The position numbers were made by a program, and so were the translations under genes. Source: CAIMUS01 sp963708455 (GTDB taxonomy: Bacteria; Pseudomonadota; Gammaproteobacteria; Competibacterales; Competibacteraceae). Taken from it: a stretch of DNA of 64,000 nucleotides. Numbering within the stretch: the stretch's first letter is position 1; each line of letters begins with the position of its first letter. The stretch lies in the NCBI GenBank assembly GCA_963708455.1, contig CAVPSQ010000005.1, positions 124,001 to 188,000 of the forward strand, in the 5' to 3' direction. The notes beneath the pieces are model-generated. The model did no database searches and had not been told where the DNA came from. It saw only the letters and a list, made by a program, of their open reading frames with translations. Positions 21,306 through 33,900 of the stretch are shown here, one piece after another.

Positions 21306-24300
21306 ATGACGCACGTCCTCCGTAGATTAACACCGCTGATTTACCTGCTCCTCTTCACTTTCTCCTGGAACTCGCTAGGCCTGACCAACTATGCCTATGC
21401 CTTCGAGGAAGGCCCTGCCAGGCCGCAAGCCCTGTTGGAGAGTCCCTGGCTGAAGCTCAACCGGGTGCAGGAGCAACTGGTTACCACCGTAAAAGATATC
21501 GAAGGGCGGCTAAACGCAGGGCAGGATGTCGCCGCTCCTCTCGGTGAAATCCAAGCGCTGGCGCTCACGATCCAGGAGATTAATGCGGAAATCCATCAAG
21601 CCAACCAAGCGATGGAACAATCATTGCTGGAGAAGAACCTGGGCGGAGAAATCCTGCAGCGCCATCGTGATGCGGTAACGCGCTATGAGAGCGATATGCA
21701 GCAATTGCTCTCCCGCCTCCAGGCGATCGAGCAGGCCAGGGATTATCCGAGCCTGATGGCGCAGGTAAAAGCGCTCAGTCAACTGTTACAGCCGCCACAC
21801 CAGCCCGCCACTCAGCCTATCGATCCCGATAAGCTGCCGCATCGCACTCCCACGGTGCAACCCCGGCCGCCGGCGACCAGTAAACTTGAATTGCCTGAAT
21901 TCTATAACCGCCTTCCCAAAGAAGGCGTTGCGATAGCCAGCCTGTCACCGGTTTCCCTCAATCTGGTCGGACAGGCCAGCGATACACCCCAGCCTCAGGA
22001 TTTACAGGAAACGCTGGAGGTTAAATTTACGCCGGAGATTCAGCAGCTTGCCAACAGTCTGGGCAAGAATCCCGTGCGCCTTTTCGAATACGTGCGCAAC
22101 CAGTTCGAGTATGAACCCACTTACGGCTCTATCAAGGGCGCCCAGGGCACGCTATGGGCGAAATCCGGCAATGATTTCGACCAGGCCAGCCTGTTGATTG
22201 CCTTGCTGCGGGCCAGCGGCATTCCGGCGCGGTATGAGTACGGCACTATCGAGGTACCGATCGATAAAGCCATGAGCTGGGTGGGGATGGAAAATCCGCT
22301 GGCGGCCAGCAGCCTGTTTTCCAGCGGCGGCATTCCGGCCGCGGCTATCATCGACGGCAATACTAATCAGGTTGTCAAGCTGCGCAAGGAACATGTCTGG
22401 GTCAAGGCCTGGACCGACTATACGCCCTCGCGCGGCGGCGTGTTCCAGGAGGGCGACCGCTGGGTACGGCTGGATCCCTCCTTCAAGCAGCATGACCTGA
22501 TCGCTGGCGTGGATTTGAATAATGTCATGCCGTTCGACGCCCAGGAATTTTTCGACCAGTTGACCGCCGCGGCGACTCAGGGTGACTATTGGGTGACCAA
22601 TGTCAATCCCTTGACCATCCAGGCCAAAGTCAACGAACTGAAAACCCAACTGGACGCTTATCTCGACGCTCATCCCACCCATACGATGCGGGAAGTGATC
22701 GGCCTGAAACGGCCCATCATCAAGGAGTACGGCATCCTGCCGGTGACGGCCAATTACGCGATTACCGCCCAGTTGAACGAGTACAGCGAAATCCCCGACC
22801 ATCTGCGCCATAAGCTGACTTTCGGGCTGGCCAACATTGATTCTTTAACGGGCTTCACCGACCCGGTGTTCAGCTATACCGCCCGTATGCCGGAGTTGGC
22901 GAGCCGCCGCATCACCTTGTCCTATGCACCGGCGGACCCGGCTACCGAGAATTATCTCAATTCCCTGCTGCCAGCGGCCGTGCCTGGCGAGACGCTGGAG
23001 CAGCAAATCGCCCGTTTGCCGACCAGCATCAACGCCCGCGTGGTCCGGCTGCGGCCGGAGTTGAAAATTGATGGCGTCACGGTGGCCACCGGTTCTTCCA
23101 TCGGCATGGGTTACGAGCAGCAGTTCGATCTGAATTTCTCCAGTCCCGGCAACTACAACAACGACAACGTCAGCAATACCATCGTGGCCGGCTCCTACAA
23201 CGCCGTGGTGCTGAATCTGGGACCAGTTTCCAGGGAATACGTCAATCAGCGCCGCCAGGCTGTCGAGCAAATGCGTTCCCGACTGGAGAGCGGCGATCCC
23301 AGCGGTTATACCAAAGACGATGTGATCGGGGAAACCCTGCACCTGGCCGGCATCAAGTACTGGACGGAGATCAATCTGTATTCGCAAGTCGCCCAACAAA
23401 TGACGGGCACTGTGGCCACCCGCCTGCCCTCCGAGGGGATATTCAGCTACAACCTGAACGTGATCTGGAGCGGTTTCATATTGTTCACTCCACAGACAGC
23501 CTACGACGGCGGGTTGGGCACTGATATCGACCACGAACTGCAGGCGGTTGTCAGCCGGGACAACGACTCGGCGAAGGCCAAGAATTACATGCTGGCGACC
23601 GGTGGCTTCGGCTCCTTTATGGAAGCCAGCGTCTATGATGAGATGCTGCACTTCACCGATCAGATACCGGGACTCGGCATTTCTACCTCTCATATTCTTG
23701 CCTACGCCAATGCTCAGGGCATACCGGTTTATCACATTAACAAAAGCAACATAGCGGTGCTGTCCAGTCTGCAGCTCAGTGACTACGTAAAGGACGATAT
23801 CTTGGCGAAGGTCAACGCCGACAAGATCGTGACCGTGCCGGCACGCAATCTCACGATCAACGGCTGGTGGACCGGGGTTGGCTATGTGGTTTCCGATCCT
23901 GATACCGGCGCGGGGGCTTATCTGATCAGCGGCGGTTATGCGGGCGGCGGATTTCAGTTGCCGACGCTACATCCCTTGTTGTTGTTCCTGATCGGCGCCG
24001 TGCTGACCGGTATCGGTATTTTCGCCGGTCTGGGGCTCGGCATTGCGCTGGCTATCGCCGCCATTCTGATCGGTCTTTACGATCTGATATCGTCCTCCTT
24101 GCCTATACTCGACGACCCGAATCTTACCCCGGATGAAAAGGACATGATTGTCGGTTTTCTGACTGCGTTGTTCATCATCGGCGCCATCCTGGCGGTGGTC
24201 GGCATCTTCTTCGGCGGTGTATTGGGGTTTGTAGCGGTAGCTATGCTCTTCCTGTTCATCTCCATCATCGCCAGCAATATCATCACCAACCTGGCGCCCG

Positions 24301-24428
24301 CTCTCGCCAGGCGCCGCAACCAGACGGGCGGTAGCCTGTGGCGCTGGCTGGAGAAATGGCGCTGGTTCGCACACGGCGACAGCGGTGCCGGCATTCCATC
24401 TTACGGAGGACTGCCGGCGCCCGCTTGA
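21306..24428 (+). CDS. Exported transglutaminase-fold protein lacking cysteine
   Basis: The 1040-residue product has an N-terminal signal or anchor segment (residues 7-28) and a helical, coiled-coil-prone region to about 170. A transglutaminase-like core follows (about 250-400). The core shows the helix signature DQASLLIALLRASGIPARY, a His in EHVWVKAW (about residue 363) and an Asp in WVRLDPS (about 389). The position normally occupied by the nucleophilic Cys reads GNDFDQA, with Asp instead of Cys at about residue 290. In fact I find no cysteine anywhere in the protein. Two or three membrane spans lie near the C-terminus (about 895-1005). The family is known from secreted transglutaminase-like proteins in Rhs/PKD contexts. 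It is the first gene of the giant-protein unit, 26 bases before the next gene. A binding or scaffold role is more likely than catalysis. Confidence 0.75.
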   Translation: MTHVLRRLTPLIYLLLFTFSWNSLGLTNYAYAFEEGPARPQALLESPWLKLNRVQEQLVTTVKDIEGRLNAGQDVAAPLGEIQALALTIQEINAEIHQANQAMEQSLLEKNLGGEILQRHRDAVTRYESDMQQLLSRLQAIEQARDYPSLMAQVKALSQLLQPPHQPATQPIDPDKLPHRTPTVQPRPPATSKLELPEFYNRLPKEGVAIASLSPVSLNLVGQASDTPQPQDLQETLEVKFTPEIQQLANSLGKNPVRLFEYVRNQFEYEPTYGSIKGAQGTLWAKSGNDFDQASLLIALLRASGIPARYEYGTIEVPIDKAMSWVGMENPLAASSLFSSGGIPAAAIIDGNTNQVVKLRKEHVWVKAWTDYTPSRGGVFQEGDRWVRLDPSFKQHDLIAGVDLNNVMPFDAQEFFDQLTAAATQGDYWVTNVNPLTIQAKVNELKTQLDAYLDAHPTHTMREVIGLKRPIIKEYGILPVTANYAITAQLNEYSEIPDHLRHKLTFGLANIDSLTGFTDPVFSYTARMPELASRRITLSYAPADPATENYLNSLLPAAVPGETLEQQIARLPTSINARVVRLRPELKIDGVTVATGSSIGMGYEQQFDLNFSSPGNYNNDNVSNTIVAGSYNAVVLNLGPVSREYVNQRRQAVEQMRSRLESGDPSGYTKDDVIGETLHLAGIKYWTEINLYSQVAQQMTGTVATRLPSEGIFSYNLNVIWSGFILFTPQTAYDGGLGTDIDHELQAVVSRDNDSAKAKNYMLATGGFGSFMEASVYDEMLHFTDQIPGLGISTSHILAYANAQGIPVYHINKSNIAVLSSLQLSDYVKDDILAKVNADKIVTVPARNLTINGWWTGVGYVVSDPDTGAGAYLISGGYAGGGFQLPTLHPLLLFLIGAVLTGIGIFAGLGLGIALAIAAILIGLYDLISSSLPILDDPNLTPDEKDMIVGFLTALFIIGAILAVVGIFFGGVLGFVAVAMLFLFISIIASNIITNLAPALARRRNQTGGSLWRWLEKWRWFAHGDSGAGIPSYGGLPAPA

Positions 24429-24454
24429 TTGGCACGGGCAGCGGCTAACCGTGG

Positions 24455-24919
24455 ATGCGTGAATTCTTGTTTAACCCCGGCGGCGGCACGATCGCCGCCG
24501 CGCTGTTTGGCAGTGCTCCACTGGTGATCTTAATGGTCGCTTGGCAGCAGCGTGCCGCCAGTCAACTAAGCTGGGGCTGGCAAATCAGCAAGCGCTTGTA
24601 CGGGTTGCCGCTGGTCGTGCTGTTGCTGGGTTACTACGCATTGCTCTACTGGTGGCTTTTTTATGATCAGTTCTACCGGCTCGAAGTGCGGCCGGAGGGT
24701 CTTTGGAAACTGGAATACCGCCTGCCGACCCGTGACAAGATCATTGCCACCAGCAATATCGCCGACCTCGCCCTGGAGTCCGGCGACCTCAGAACCTATC
24801 AAATGATGCGCTTGGTGATTGTCACCGCTAGCGGTGAGCGTTATCCAAGCGCGCAGATTTCCGAACGACAAGCACAACAATACCGCGCCATCCTGGCCCA
24901 ATTCAGGCAAAAGCAGTGA
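24455..24919 (+). CDS. Small two-span membrane protein
   Basis: This 154-residue protein has two predicted transmembrane segments (about residues 12-29 and 50-69) followed by a soluble C-terminal beta/alpha domain of about 80 residues, reminiscent of bacterial PH-like membrane proteins. It lies 26 bases after the transglutaminase-like gene and its stop overlaps a possible GTG of the giant gene as GTGA. I recognise no specific family. Tight spacing suggests it is made with its neighbours and may help anchor or export them. Confidence 0.6.
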   Translation: MREFLFNPGGGTIAAALFGSAPLVILMVAWQQRAASQLSWGWQISKRLYGLPLVVLLLGYYALLYWWLFYDQFYRLEVRPEGLWKLEYRLPTRDKIIATSNIADLALESGDLRTYQMMRLVIVTASGERYPSAQISERQAQQYRAILAQFRQKQ

Positions 24920-24927
24920 GAACGTCA

Positions 24928-27900
24928 ATGAGAAACCGTACCTATCGTTATATTCTTACGGGCCTCTGGGCGATCTGGATGGCCATAGCAGGCCATGTCG
25001 CCTTGGCTGATCAGGTCGAAGACGGACTCAACTGGCTGCTGGCCCACCAGAACGCCAATAAATCCTGGGGTGGCGAGCCGACTTCTCCAGCCACCCCTTT
25101 TCAGGCCACCTCAGAAGTACTGGAAACGCTAACCGCGCTGGTTCCCGGCAACAACGCCGCCTATCAGTCCGGCGTGGGTTGGGTCATCGCACAACAACCG
25201 ACCAACGATGACTATCTGGCCCGTAAGCTCCTGGTGCTGGCGGGTAGCGGGACAGGTGGAGGCGCGGATATCACGCGCCTGGTGAATGCGCAAAATACCG
25301 ATGGCGGTTGGGGAATGGACAGCGGTTTCGCCAGCGATCTGCTGGATACCTCGCTGGCCCTGCGGGCGCTTTCCCGGCAAGGGTATGACAATGCCCTTAT
25401 CTTGCAAAACGGGCTTGGCTATTTATTGAATCATCGTAATGCGAACGGCGGCTTAGGGCTGTTGCCAGGGGAGGATAGCAAACCGTATTACACGGCGCTT
25501 TACCTGCTGGCCCTGCGGGACTATCAGTTACAGAGTGGTTCGACTGCCGGTAACCTGGCTACCGCGATTACGGCAGCCTGTAACTGGCTGATCGCCGCGC
25601 GCCAGGCGGATGGCGGTTGGGGTGACACGGCCAGCAACGTATTCGAAACCGCTTTGGCCGCCCATTCTCTCGCCTATGCCTCCTGCCGTTTCACGGCCCA
25701 GCCGACGGTCGATTATCTTCAGGCACACTTCAGCAACGGCGCCTGGAACGAAAACGCCTACGAAACCGCCCTGGCGATGCGGGCGCTGTTGTCGATAGCC
25801 CGGCCGAATCTGACCATTGCTGCGGATGAGATCGGTTTCACCCCCGCTATGCCCATACAGGGCGAAACCGTGACCATCAGGGCGACGGTGCACAACCTGG
25901 GTTTGGTGGACACGCAGAATGTTGTCGTGCGTTTCTATGAGGGTGACCCCGCCAGTGGTGGCGTCCTGATCGGCGCTCAGGTATTGGCCTCGATCCCGGC
26001 GGGTGAGAGGGCAACCGCTCAGCTCCAAGCTTCATGGAGCACCATTGGCCAGCGGACCATCACCGTACAGGTTGACCCGGATAACGCGATCGCCGAAACC
26101 AGCGAAAACGACAATAAAGCCCAAGGGACGCTCTATATCGTGGTGCCGGCGCCGGATTTGACCCTGAGCGCAGCGGATATCAGCGTTAACCCGTCCACCC
26201 CCTTGCAGGGTCAGCCCTTCACCCTTCAGGCCGTGGTGCATAACACGGGCCGCCAGCCGGCGAGCAACATCGTGGTGCGCTTTTACGAAGGCGACCCGGC
26301 GGCGGGTGGCGTCCAAATCGGTGCCGACCAAGCCATCGGCGCATTGGCGGAGGGCGCAACGGCCAGCGTCCAGGTGAATCATGCCATCGCAGCCTTCGGT
26401 CCCCACACGATTGTCGTAAGGCTCGATCCGGCCAACGCCATCGCTGAGTCCCGCGAGGATAACAATCAGGCGGCGGCCACGGTTACGATCACCCCGCTGC
26501 CCGATCTGGCTATTGCCGCCAGCAATATCAGCTTTACTCCGCCGGACCCCATCCAGGGGGAAACCTTTACTATCCGGGCGGTAGTCCACAACCTGGGGGG
26601 CTTGAGCGCACCTGCTTTTGTTGCCCGGGCTTATAACGGCAATCCGGATCAGGGCGGTGCGGTGCTCGCCGAATGGACGGTGAGTTCTCTGGGGCCCGCC
26701 GGCAGCATTCCCCTGCAAGCAACCTGGTCGCGCCCGAGTTCCGGCGCTTACGCCGTGTATGTGCGCCTCGATCCGACCAGTCAGGTGACCGAGGTCTATG
26801 AAAACAACAATCAGGCCGCCAACACGGTCACCGTTCGGGCGGTGCCCGATCTGGTGGTGACGGCTGCCGATTTGAAAGTGACTCCCGCCTTCCCCCGGCC
26901 GAATCAGACCTTCACCTTGCGGGCGACGGTGCGCAATCAGGGTGATGCCGCCGCTGCCAATGTGGTGGTGCGTTTCTTCAACGGCAATCCGGCCAGCGGC
27001 GGGACGCAACTGGGCGCCGATCAGACCATTGCTGCGATTTCCAGCGGTGGCAGCGGAACCGCGCAGGTAACGGCCGCGCTCACTCAGGAAGGCCGTTACG
27101 ATCTGTACGTCCAGGTAGATCCGGACGGGTTGATCGTCGAAGCCAATGAACTTAACAACCGGGCATCGCGGGCCCTATGGCTATCCCAGGCCACGCCGTT
27201 CCAGTGGGCCAACAGTTTTATCATTGCGCAGGACGATAGCAGTGGGCTGTACTACGCCAAGAGCAATGGCGACGGTACCTTCAGCAATTTCAAAAAGCTC
27301 TGGCAGCTCGGCGGCGGCAACAGCCGAGCAGTGGTTATCGCTGATTTCGATAATGACGGCGACCTGGATTTCATCGCCGGTCGGGGCATCAGCAGCACGG
27401 CCTATTTCTACCTGTTCCGCAATGACGGCAACGACAACTTCAGCAATGTTGGTTTGGTAGGGACGCTCAGCAACGCCAACAGTTGGGCCATGGACATGGC
27501 AGCCGGCGACTTCAACAAAGACGGTCTCGTCGATTTCATCGCCAATGGTTATTCCTCTACGACCGGCCTTTACCTGAACGACGGCCGTGGTGGTTTCACC
27601 AAGACGGAGCTGAATCTGGGTGATCAAGGTCAGGGCATGGATGCTGCCGACTTCAACAACGACGGCAATCTGGATTTTGCCCGGGGAACCTACTCGAACG
27701 GTTATGTCAAGGTCTATCTCGGCAAGGGGGATGGTGCCTTCGACGCGCCGATCTTCGTCGGTGACGCCGGCGACCAGCCTTACGGCCTGGCCGCAGCCGA
27801 TTTCGACAACGACGGCAAGATCGATCTGATCGCCAACAGCGGCAGCGGCGGCGATCCGTATTTCTTCAAGGGCAGGGGCGACGGCACGTTCGCCAGTTCG

Positions 27901-30900
27901 GTCTATATTCCCTCGCTCGATTTCAACAATCACGGCGCCTTTGACGCCTACGACCTCAATGCCGACGGCAATGTCAATATCGTCGCGGTCAATTACTCTG
28001 GCCTTCGGGTGTACTACTATCCGGGCAACGGCGACGGCACCTTCGGCGCGCGGGTCAATATCGGTGGCGCCAGCACCAACGTTCTGGCTGTGTCGGCGCC
28101 GCCGTACCGTCTGTTCGGTTCACCGTATGCGGTAGCCAGGCCACTGGAGCAGACCATCGCACTCGGCGGTGTGGCGACTCTGGACGGCAGCGAGTCGCGG
28201 GACAGCGACGATTTTGGCACGATTACGGCCTGGAACTGGCGCTTCGGCGACGGCCAAAGCGGCAACGGCGCTCAGGTTACGCATGCCTATGGCGGCAACG
28301 AGGCGACCGCCGAAGGGATTTACGGCGTCACCTTGACGGTGACCGATGATACTAATCTCAAGGATACGGCTCGGGTTAAGGTCAATGCCCGGGGCGCTCC
28401 GCCCGTGGCTGTCCCCGGTGGTCCCTATCAGGTGGGCGAGCAGAACGCGCTACTGGGCGTTTACACCGCGACCCTGGACGGCAGTGGCTCCACCGACCTG
28501 GGCGGCATCGTCAAGTATGAATGGGACTTTGGCGATGGCTGGACAGACGATTTCAACGACGGCGACGCCGTCGGTTGGACGCCCGTATCTGGTGCCTGGA
28601 GTGTGGATAACGGCGCTTATCGGCAAACCAATGTCAGTCTGGACCGGGCCCTTGTGCTGGGCGGCAGCTTTGCCGCGAGCGATTATAGCGTGGAGGCTGA
28701 TGTCACACTGGTGCAGGGCAGTGGTCAGGAAGCCAGGCTGGTCTTCCGGGCGCTGGATGCCGACAACCGCTATGAATACAGCCTCCGGGGGCGCGGCAAT
28801 AACAATATCCTGCTGTATCGCTGGGTTAATGGTAGTGCCACCCAATTGGTGGATTTCGATCTGCCCTTCACCGTGCAGTTGAATACGCCCTATCGCCTCA
28901 AGGCCCAGGTCGAAGGCGCCACCATCCGCCTATACCTGAATGGCAGCCTGGTGATCGAGACCACGGATAATACCTTTACCCGGGGCCGGGTGGGTTTGGT
29001 CACGTATCGCACCGACGCCCGCTTCGATAACGTGGTGCTCACATCGAAAGGCATGGCGGTAAAGCCGGTTCATACCTACAAACCCGGTACTTATAATGTC
29101 AGTTTGACGGTCACTGACAAGGCGGGTCAAACCAATACGGCGACCACTCAGGTCAATGTGACGCCAGGCGCCAGACCGCAGGCCCAGGCCGGCTCCAATG
29201 TGACCCTGCAAGGCGCTGATGGCTATGACGGCGACTGGACCGTCGCGTTCGATGCCAGCGGCTCCACCGATGACGTCGGCATCGCCAGCTATCAATGGGA
29301 CTTCGGCGATGACACCACCGCCAGTGGTCCTCGGGTCACCCATACCTTCAGCCCGGTGTTCGGCAGCGGCCCGCGGGTCGCGACCTACACGGTCACCTTG
29401 ACCGTGACCGATAACGCCCTGCAAACCAGCACCACGCAGATTACTGTCACGATCGATCTGACCGGCGACGCCCCGCCCACAGCCGCCGGCGGCGGTGATT
29501 ACTCGGTCAATGAAGAGGCAGCGCGGAACGGCGAATGGACCGTGTTGTTCGACGGCAGTGGTTCCAGCGACGATCACCGCATCGCCCGCTATGAATGGAT
29601 TTTCGGCGATGGCGGCACGCTGACCACCTGGTGGGCTAAAGAGCGCAACAACTTCTTCGAGGCGGGTACACAACTCTACGGTTATGACGTCCCGCAAGCC
29701 GGTTTGTACATCTATGGAACGCAGAACAATACCCGGGTGCGCATCATCAATCTGGCGACCGGTCAGGTGGTCAACTCCAACGACAACCTGAGTAAGTATA
29801 CCCAGTGGGGTAATGTGGCTCCCGGTGATGGTATCTACTTCAAGGTCGAGGCCGACAAGCCGGTCGTCGCCTATCTGACCAATTTAAGCAACCATACCAC
29901 CTTCATTCCGTCACTGGACAACGGTCCGGTAGGACAGGAATTCATCTTTTATTACTACAGCAGTCAGGGTTTCTACGTCTATGCCGTGGAAGACGCGCTG
30001 GTGCGCTTCTATAACACCAGCGGCACGCGGGTGGCGGAACGCTATCTGACCGCCGGCACCTATTGGAATCCCGGTCTGAACAGCGCAGTCTACAATGTGA
30101 CCGCATCCGGTCGGATAGCCATGCAGAACGTCGGCGCGAACGGTTACACCAGTGTGCCGGCGAGCAGCGGCGACGGCGTAGGGCGGTTGTTCTACTTCGC
30201 CACCTATCAAGGAACCACCGGCGCATTCGCCGTATTCGCCCATGAGAACGCCAGCGTCAAGGTCTATGACCTGGATACCGGCAATCAACTTTGGACGCAG
30301 GATATTGCCGCCGGCGCTTACTGGTATCAGAACGGCGCAGGTACCCGCCGGCTGCGACTGGAAAGCACCGGTGATGTGGCGGTCTGGGCCGGCGACACCG
30401 CGGGTGGCAATGGGATCAACAACCTGGGTGATGATATTTCCTTCGCCGGCGGCAAACAGGGCAAGGAATTTTATCTGCATGGCTTGGTAGGCGGGGCGGT
30501 GTTATTCGCGCCCTATGAAGGCACTGAGGTAAACGTCGACGGCGTGGCGCAAACCTTGAACGCCGATCGCTATCTCGCTCTGAGCAGTGGTGCGCCGCAT
30601 CATGTGATCGCCAGCAAACCGGTGCTCATCCAGACGCTGGGTCAGGCCAGTGGCTATAGCACTCTGGGCACCTATCTGGGCGGCGTTTCCAACATCATGC
30701 ACCGTTACAGGGCGGTCGGTAATTACAACGCCAGTCTGACCGTTTATGACGACGCCGGTCAGTCGGACGCCGACCCCTTCACGGTCACGGTGGCGCAATC
30801 CGAGCCGCCGGTGGCCAACAGCGGCGGTCCTTACAGCGCGGACGAAGGGAATGCCAGCGGCGGCCGGTGGCGGGTGGATATCAATGCGTCCGGCTCCACC

Positions 30901-33900
30901 GATGACTTCGGCATTCTCCGCTATGAGTGGGACTTCGACGCCAGCAACGGCATCCAGATCGACGCCACCGGGCCAACTGTCACCGCCACCTATACCAAGC
31001 CGGGCACCTACACCGTGACTTTGCGGGTCTATGACCAGGCTTTGCAAATGCGGCAAGTCACCACTCAAGTGACCGTCGGCCAGGGTCGTCCACCGATAGC
31101 GAACGCCGGCGGTCCCTATGTCTTGACCGAAGCCCAGGCCAGTCACGGCGTCTGGACCGCCAGTCTGGATGGTAGTCGCTCCAGCGATGATGTCGCCATC
31201 TACGATTATCGCTGGACGTTTGCGCCCAACCTGGCTAGCGATTTCAGCGGCGCTTCCCTGGATAGCAACACCTGGCTGGCCAGCAGCGCCGGCGTGAGCC
31301 AGAACGATGCGGTGACCGTGGTCGGCGCCGGTAGTTGGGGTAACCGCTATCTTTTCAGCCAAACCGTTTTCGATCGTGACGCCAGCCGTCAGTCGGTCTT
31401 TCAGGCGCGCGTCACGCCGGTGAACGCCAGCGGCGGCCAAGAAGGCATGTGGGGGTTCAAAAACGCCAACACGACCAACTTCAGTTATACCCAAATGCCG
31501 TACGCTGTTTACTTTGCCAATGGCGCTGTTTACGTCTATGAGGATGGCAACAATCGCGGGCAACGAGGCAGCTACACTAGAGGGGTGGCCTATGATTTGC
31601 GCATCACCCTTAAAGCTCAGGGCGCGCTCTATGAAATCAAGCGCTTCGATGCGGCCCAGTGGACCTTGCTGTATGACTCTTCTTATTCTACGGAGAGTCC
31701 GCTGCGAGTCGGTGGGACGGTCGCTAGTGGCACGTTCCAGTTTGACGATGTAACGGTATATGCGACCGCGTCGACGCCGCTGGTCACCAGGACCTACACC
31801 CGACCGGGCGTCTATCCGGTCACTCTGGGGGTGCGGGACAACGCTCTGCAAGAGTCCTATGACAGCACCACGGTGACGGTGCAGGACGGCCAGCCGCCGA
31901 CCGCCAATCCGGGCGGCCCCTATCAGGCCGAAGTGGGCAGTCTGATCACCTTCAACGGCGCCGGCTCAACCGACGACTTCGCCATTCAGCATTACGACTG
32001 GACCTTCGGCGACACCACCGGTGGTCCGGACACCGGCGATCCCAAGACTACCGCCAACCTGCCCTACACCGGCCAAGGCGCCACTGCGCAGCACTTCTAC
32101 CGTGCGGTCGGCAGTTACCCGATGACGCTCACCGTCACCGATAACACCGGCAAGACCGGCGCCGCCACGACCAGCGTCAATGTGATCGTCGGCAATCCGC
32201 CCGTGGCGGGGGCGTCAGTCGCAGCCCAGGGCGCGGTCAATGGTCCGCCGGTGTACTTCGATGCCGGCACCTCCAGTGATGACTTCGGCATCGTCGAATA
32301 TCGCTGGGATATGGACGCCGAGGTGGACAGCAACAGCGATGGCAATCCAACCAACAATATCGATGCGGTGGGGATGCGGCCGTTCTATATCTACACCGGT
32401 CCGCCCACCGGCCAGTTCCTCAACGCCCCCTTCGACGGCACCACGCTGGACGCTAATCTCTGGCTGGCATCCTCACTAGGAATCACTCAGAACGAGCGGG
32501 TCAGCATTACCGGCTCCGGTTCTTGGGGCGCCCGCTACCTGTTCAGCAAGGCGAATTATAGTCGGGGACGGGTTACATTCCAGGGGCAGGTGCGGCCGGT
32601 GAACACCAGCGGCGATCAATATGGCATGTGGGGAGTGAAAGACAGCGGTACGAACTACAGCTATACGCAAATGCCGCACGCGATTTACTTTTTCAGCAGC
32701 AACAGTCAGCCCACTATCGGTAACCTGCAAATCTACGAAAATGGCTCCAACCGCGGAACTTTTGGCAGTTATACGCGGGGGCAATTGTACGACGTGCGTA
32801 TCGACGTCAAGCCCGGTGTCGGCGCGACCTACTACGTCAAGGCGGTCACGGCGACCAACTGGACGCGGCTATACGATTCCACCAACGCCAGCACCAGTCC
32901 GCTGAAAGTCGGCATGACAGTAAGCAGCGGCAGCTTCGAGGTGGACAACCTCACCGGCCAGGGACCGGATGCCTACCAGGCCACCTTGACGGTGGAAGAC
33001 GGCGCTGGGCAGACGGCGAGCACGACTGTGCCCGTGCAGGTCGCGGTTAATTTACCGCCTAACGTCATCACCGTGCCGTGGGTCGCGTATGATCCGATCG
33101 CCCCGCACGAGACCTACAACGGCAAGCTGATTCACCTCAAAGGCATCGTCCGCGACGCCGATGCGGTGGAGTATCAGTGGGACTTCGGCGACGGCACCCA
33201 ATCGGTGCGCAAAGCCATCACCAACCCGTACGATTTATCGGAGACGCACACCTATCCCACCGCCCCGGCGGGCACGCCGTTCGTGGCCACGCTGAAGGTC
33301 TGGGACAGCCAGGGGCAACTGGGGCAGGATACCTACAATGTGGCAGTCAAGTCCAAGACTCTGACCACCGAGATCAATGTCGCTATCGACGAAGGGCTGT
33401 GGTATCTGCATCAGCAGCAGACCCGTTCTACTATCGGCGGTTACCCATCTGGTTACTGGACCAGCAACGCCCGCGCCAGCGCCACTGCCTCGGCGTTACA
33501 GGCCTTCCTGATCAATGGTCACCGCGAGACCTCCGACCCGCGAGAAGTGCCCTATGCCGAGACGGTGACCCGCGGCTTCCGGCAGTTGTTCAGCGATCTG
33601 GGCACGGTCGCCATCGGCGCCCAGACTTATGGCCAACCGGATACCAACGGCAACGGCATCGGTATCGAGACCGGGCGCAATAGCTCCGGTGGCAATCCCA
33701 TCTATCAGGGCGGGATGGTGATGGATGCCATCGCCAGCAGCGGTACGCCGCTGGCGCGGACGCTGACCGGCGACAGCGGCATCAAACGACAGCGCTACGC
33801 CAATATTCTTCAGGATATGACCGATCAGTTCGCCTGGGGCCAAAGTGATGGCAGTTCAGGTGGTGGCTGGCGCTATAGCTGGAATGCCAATATCGACAAC

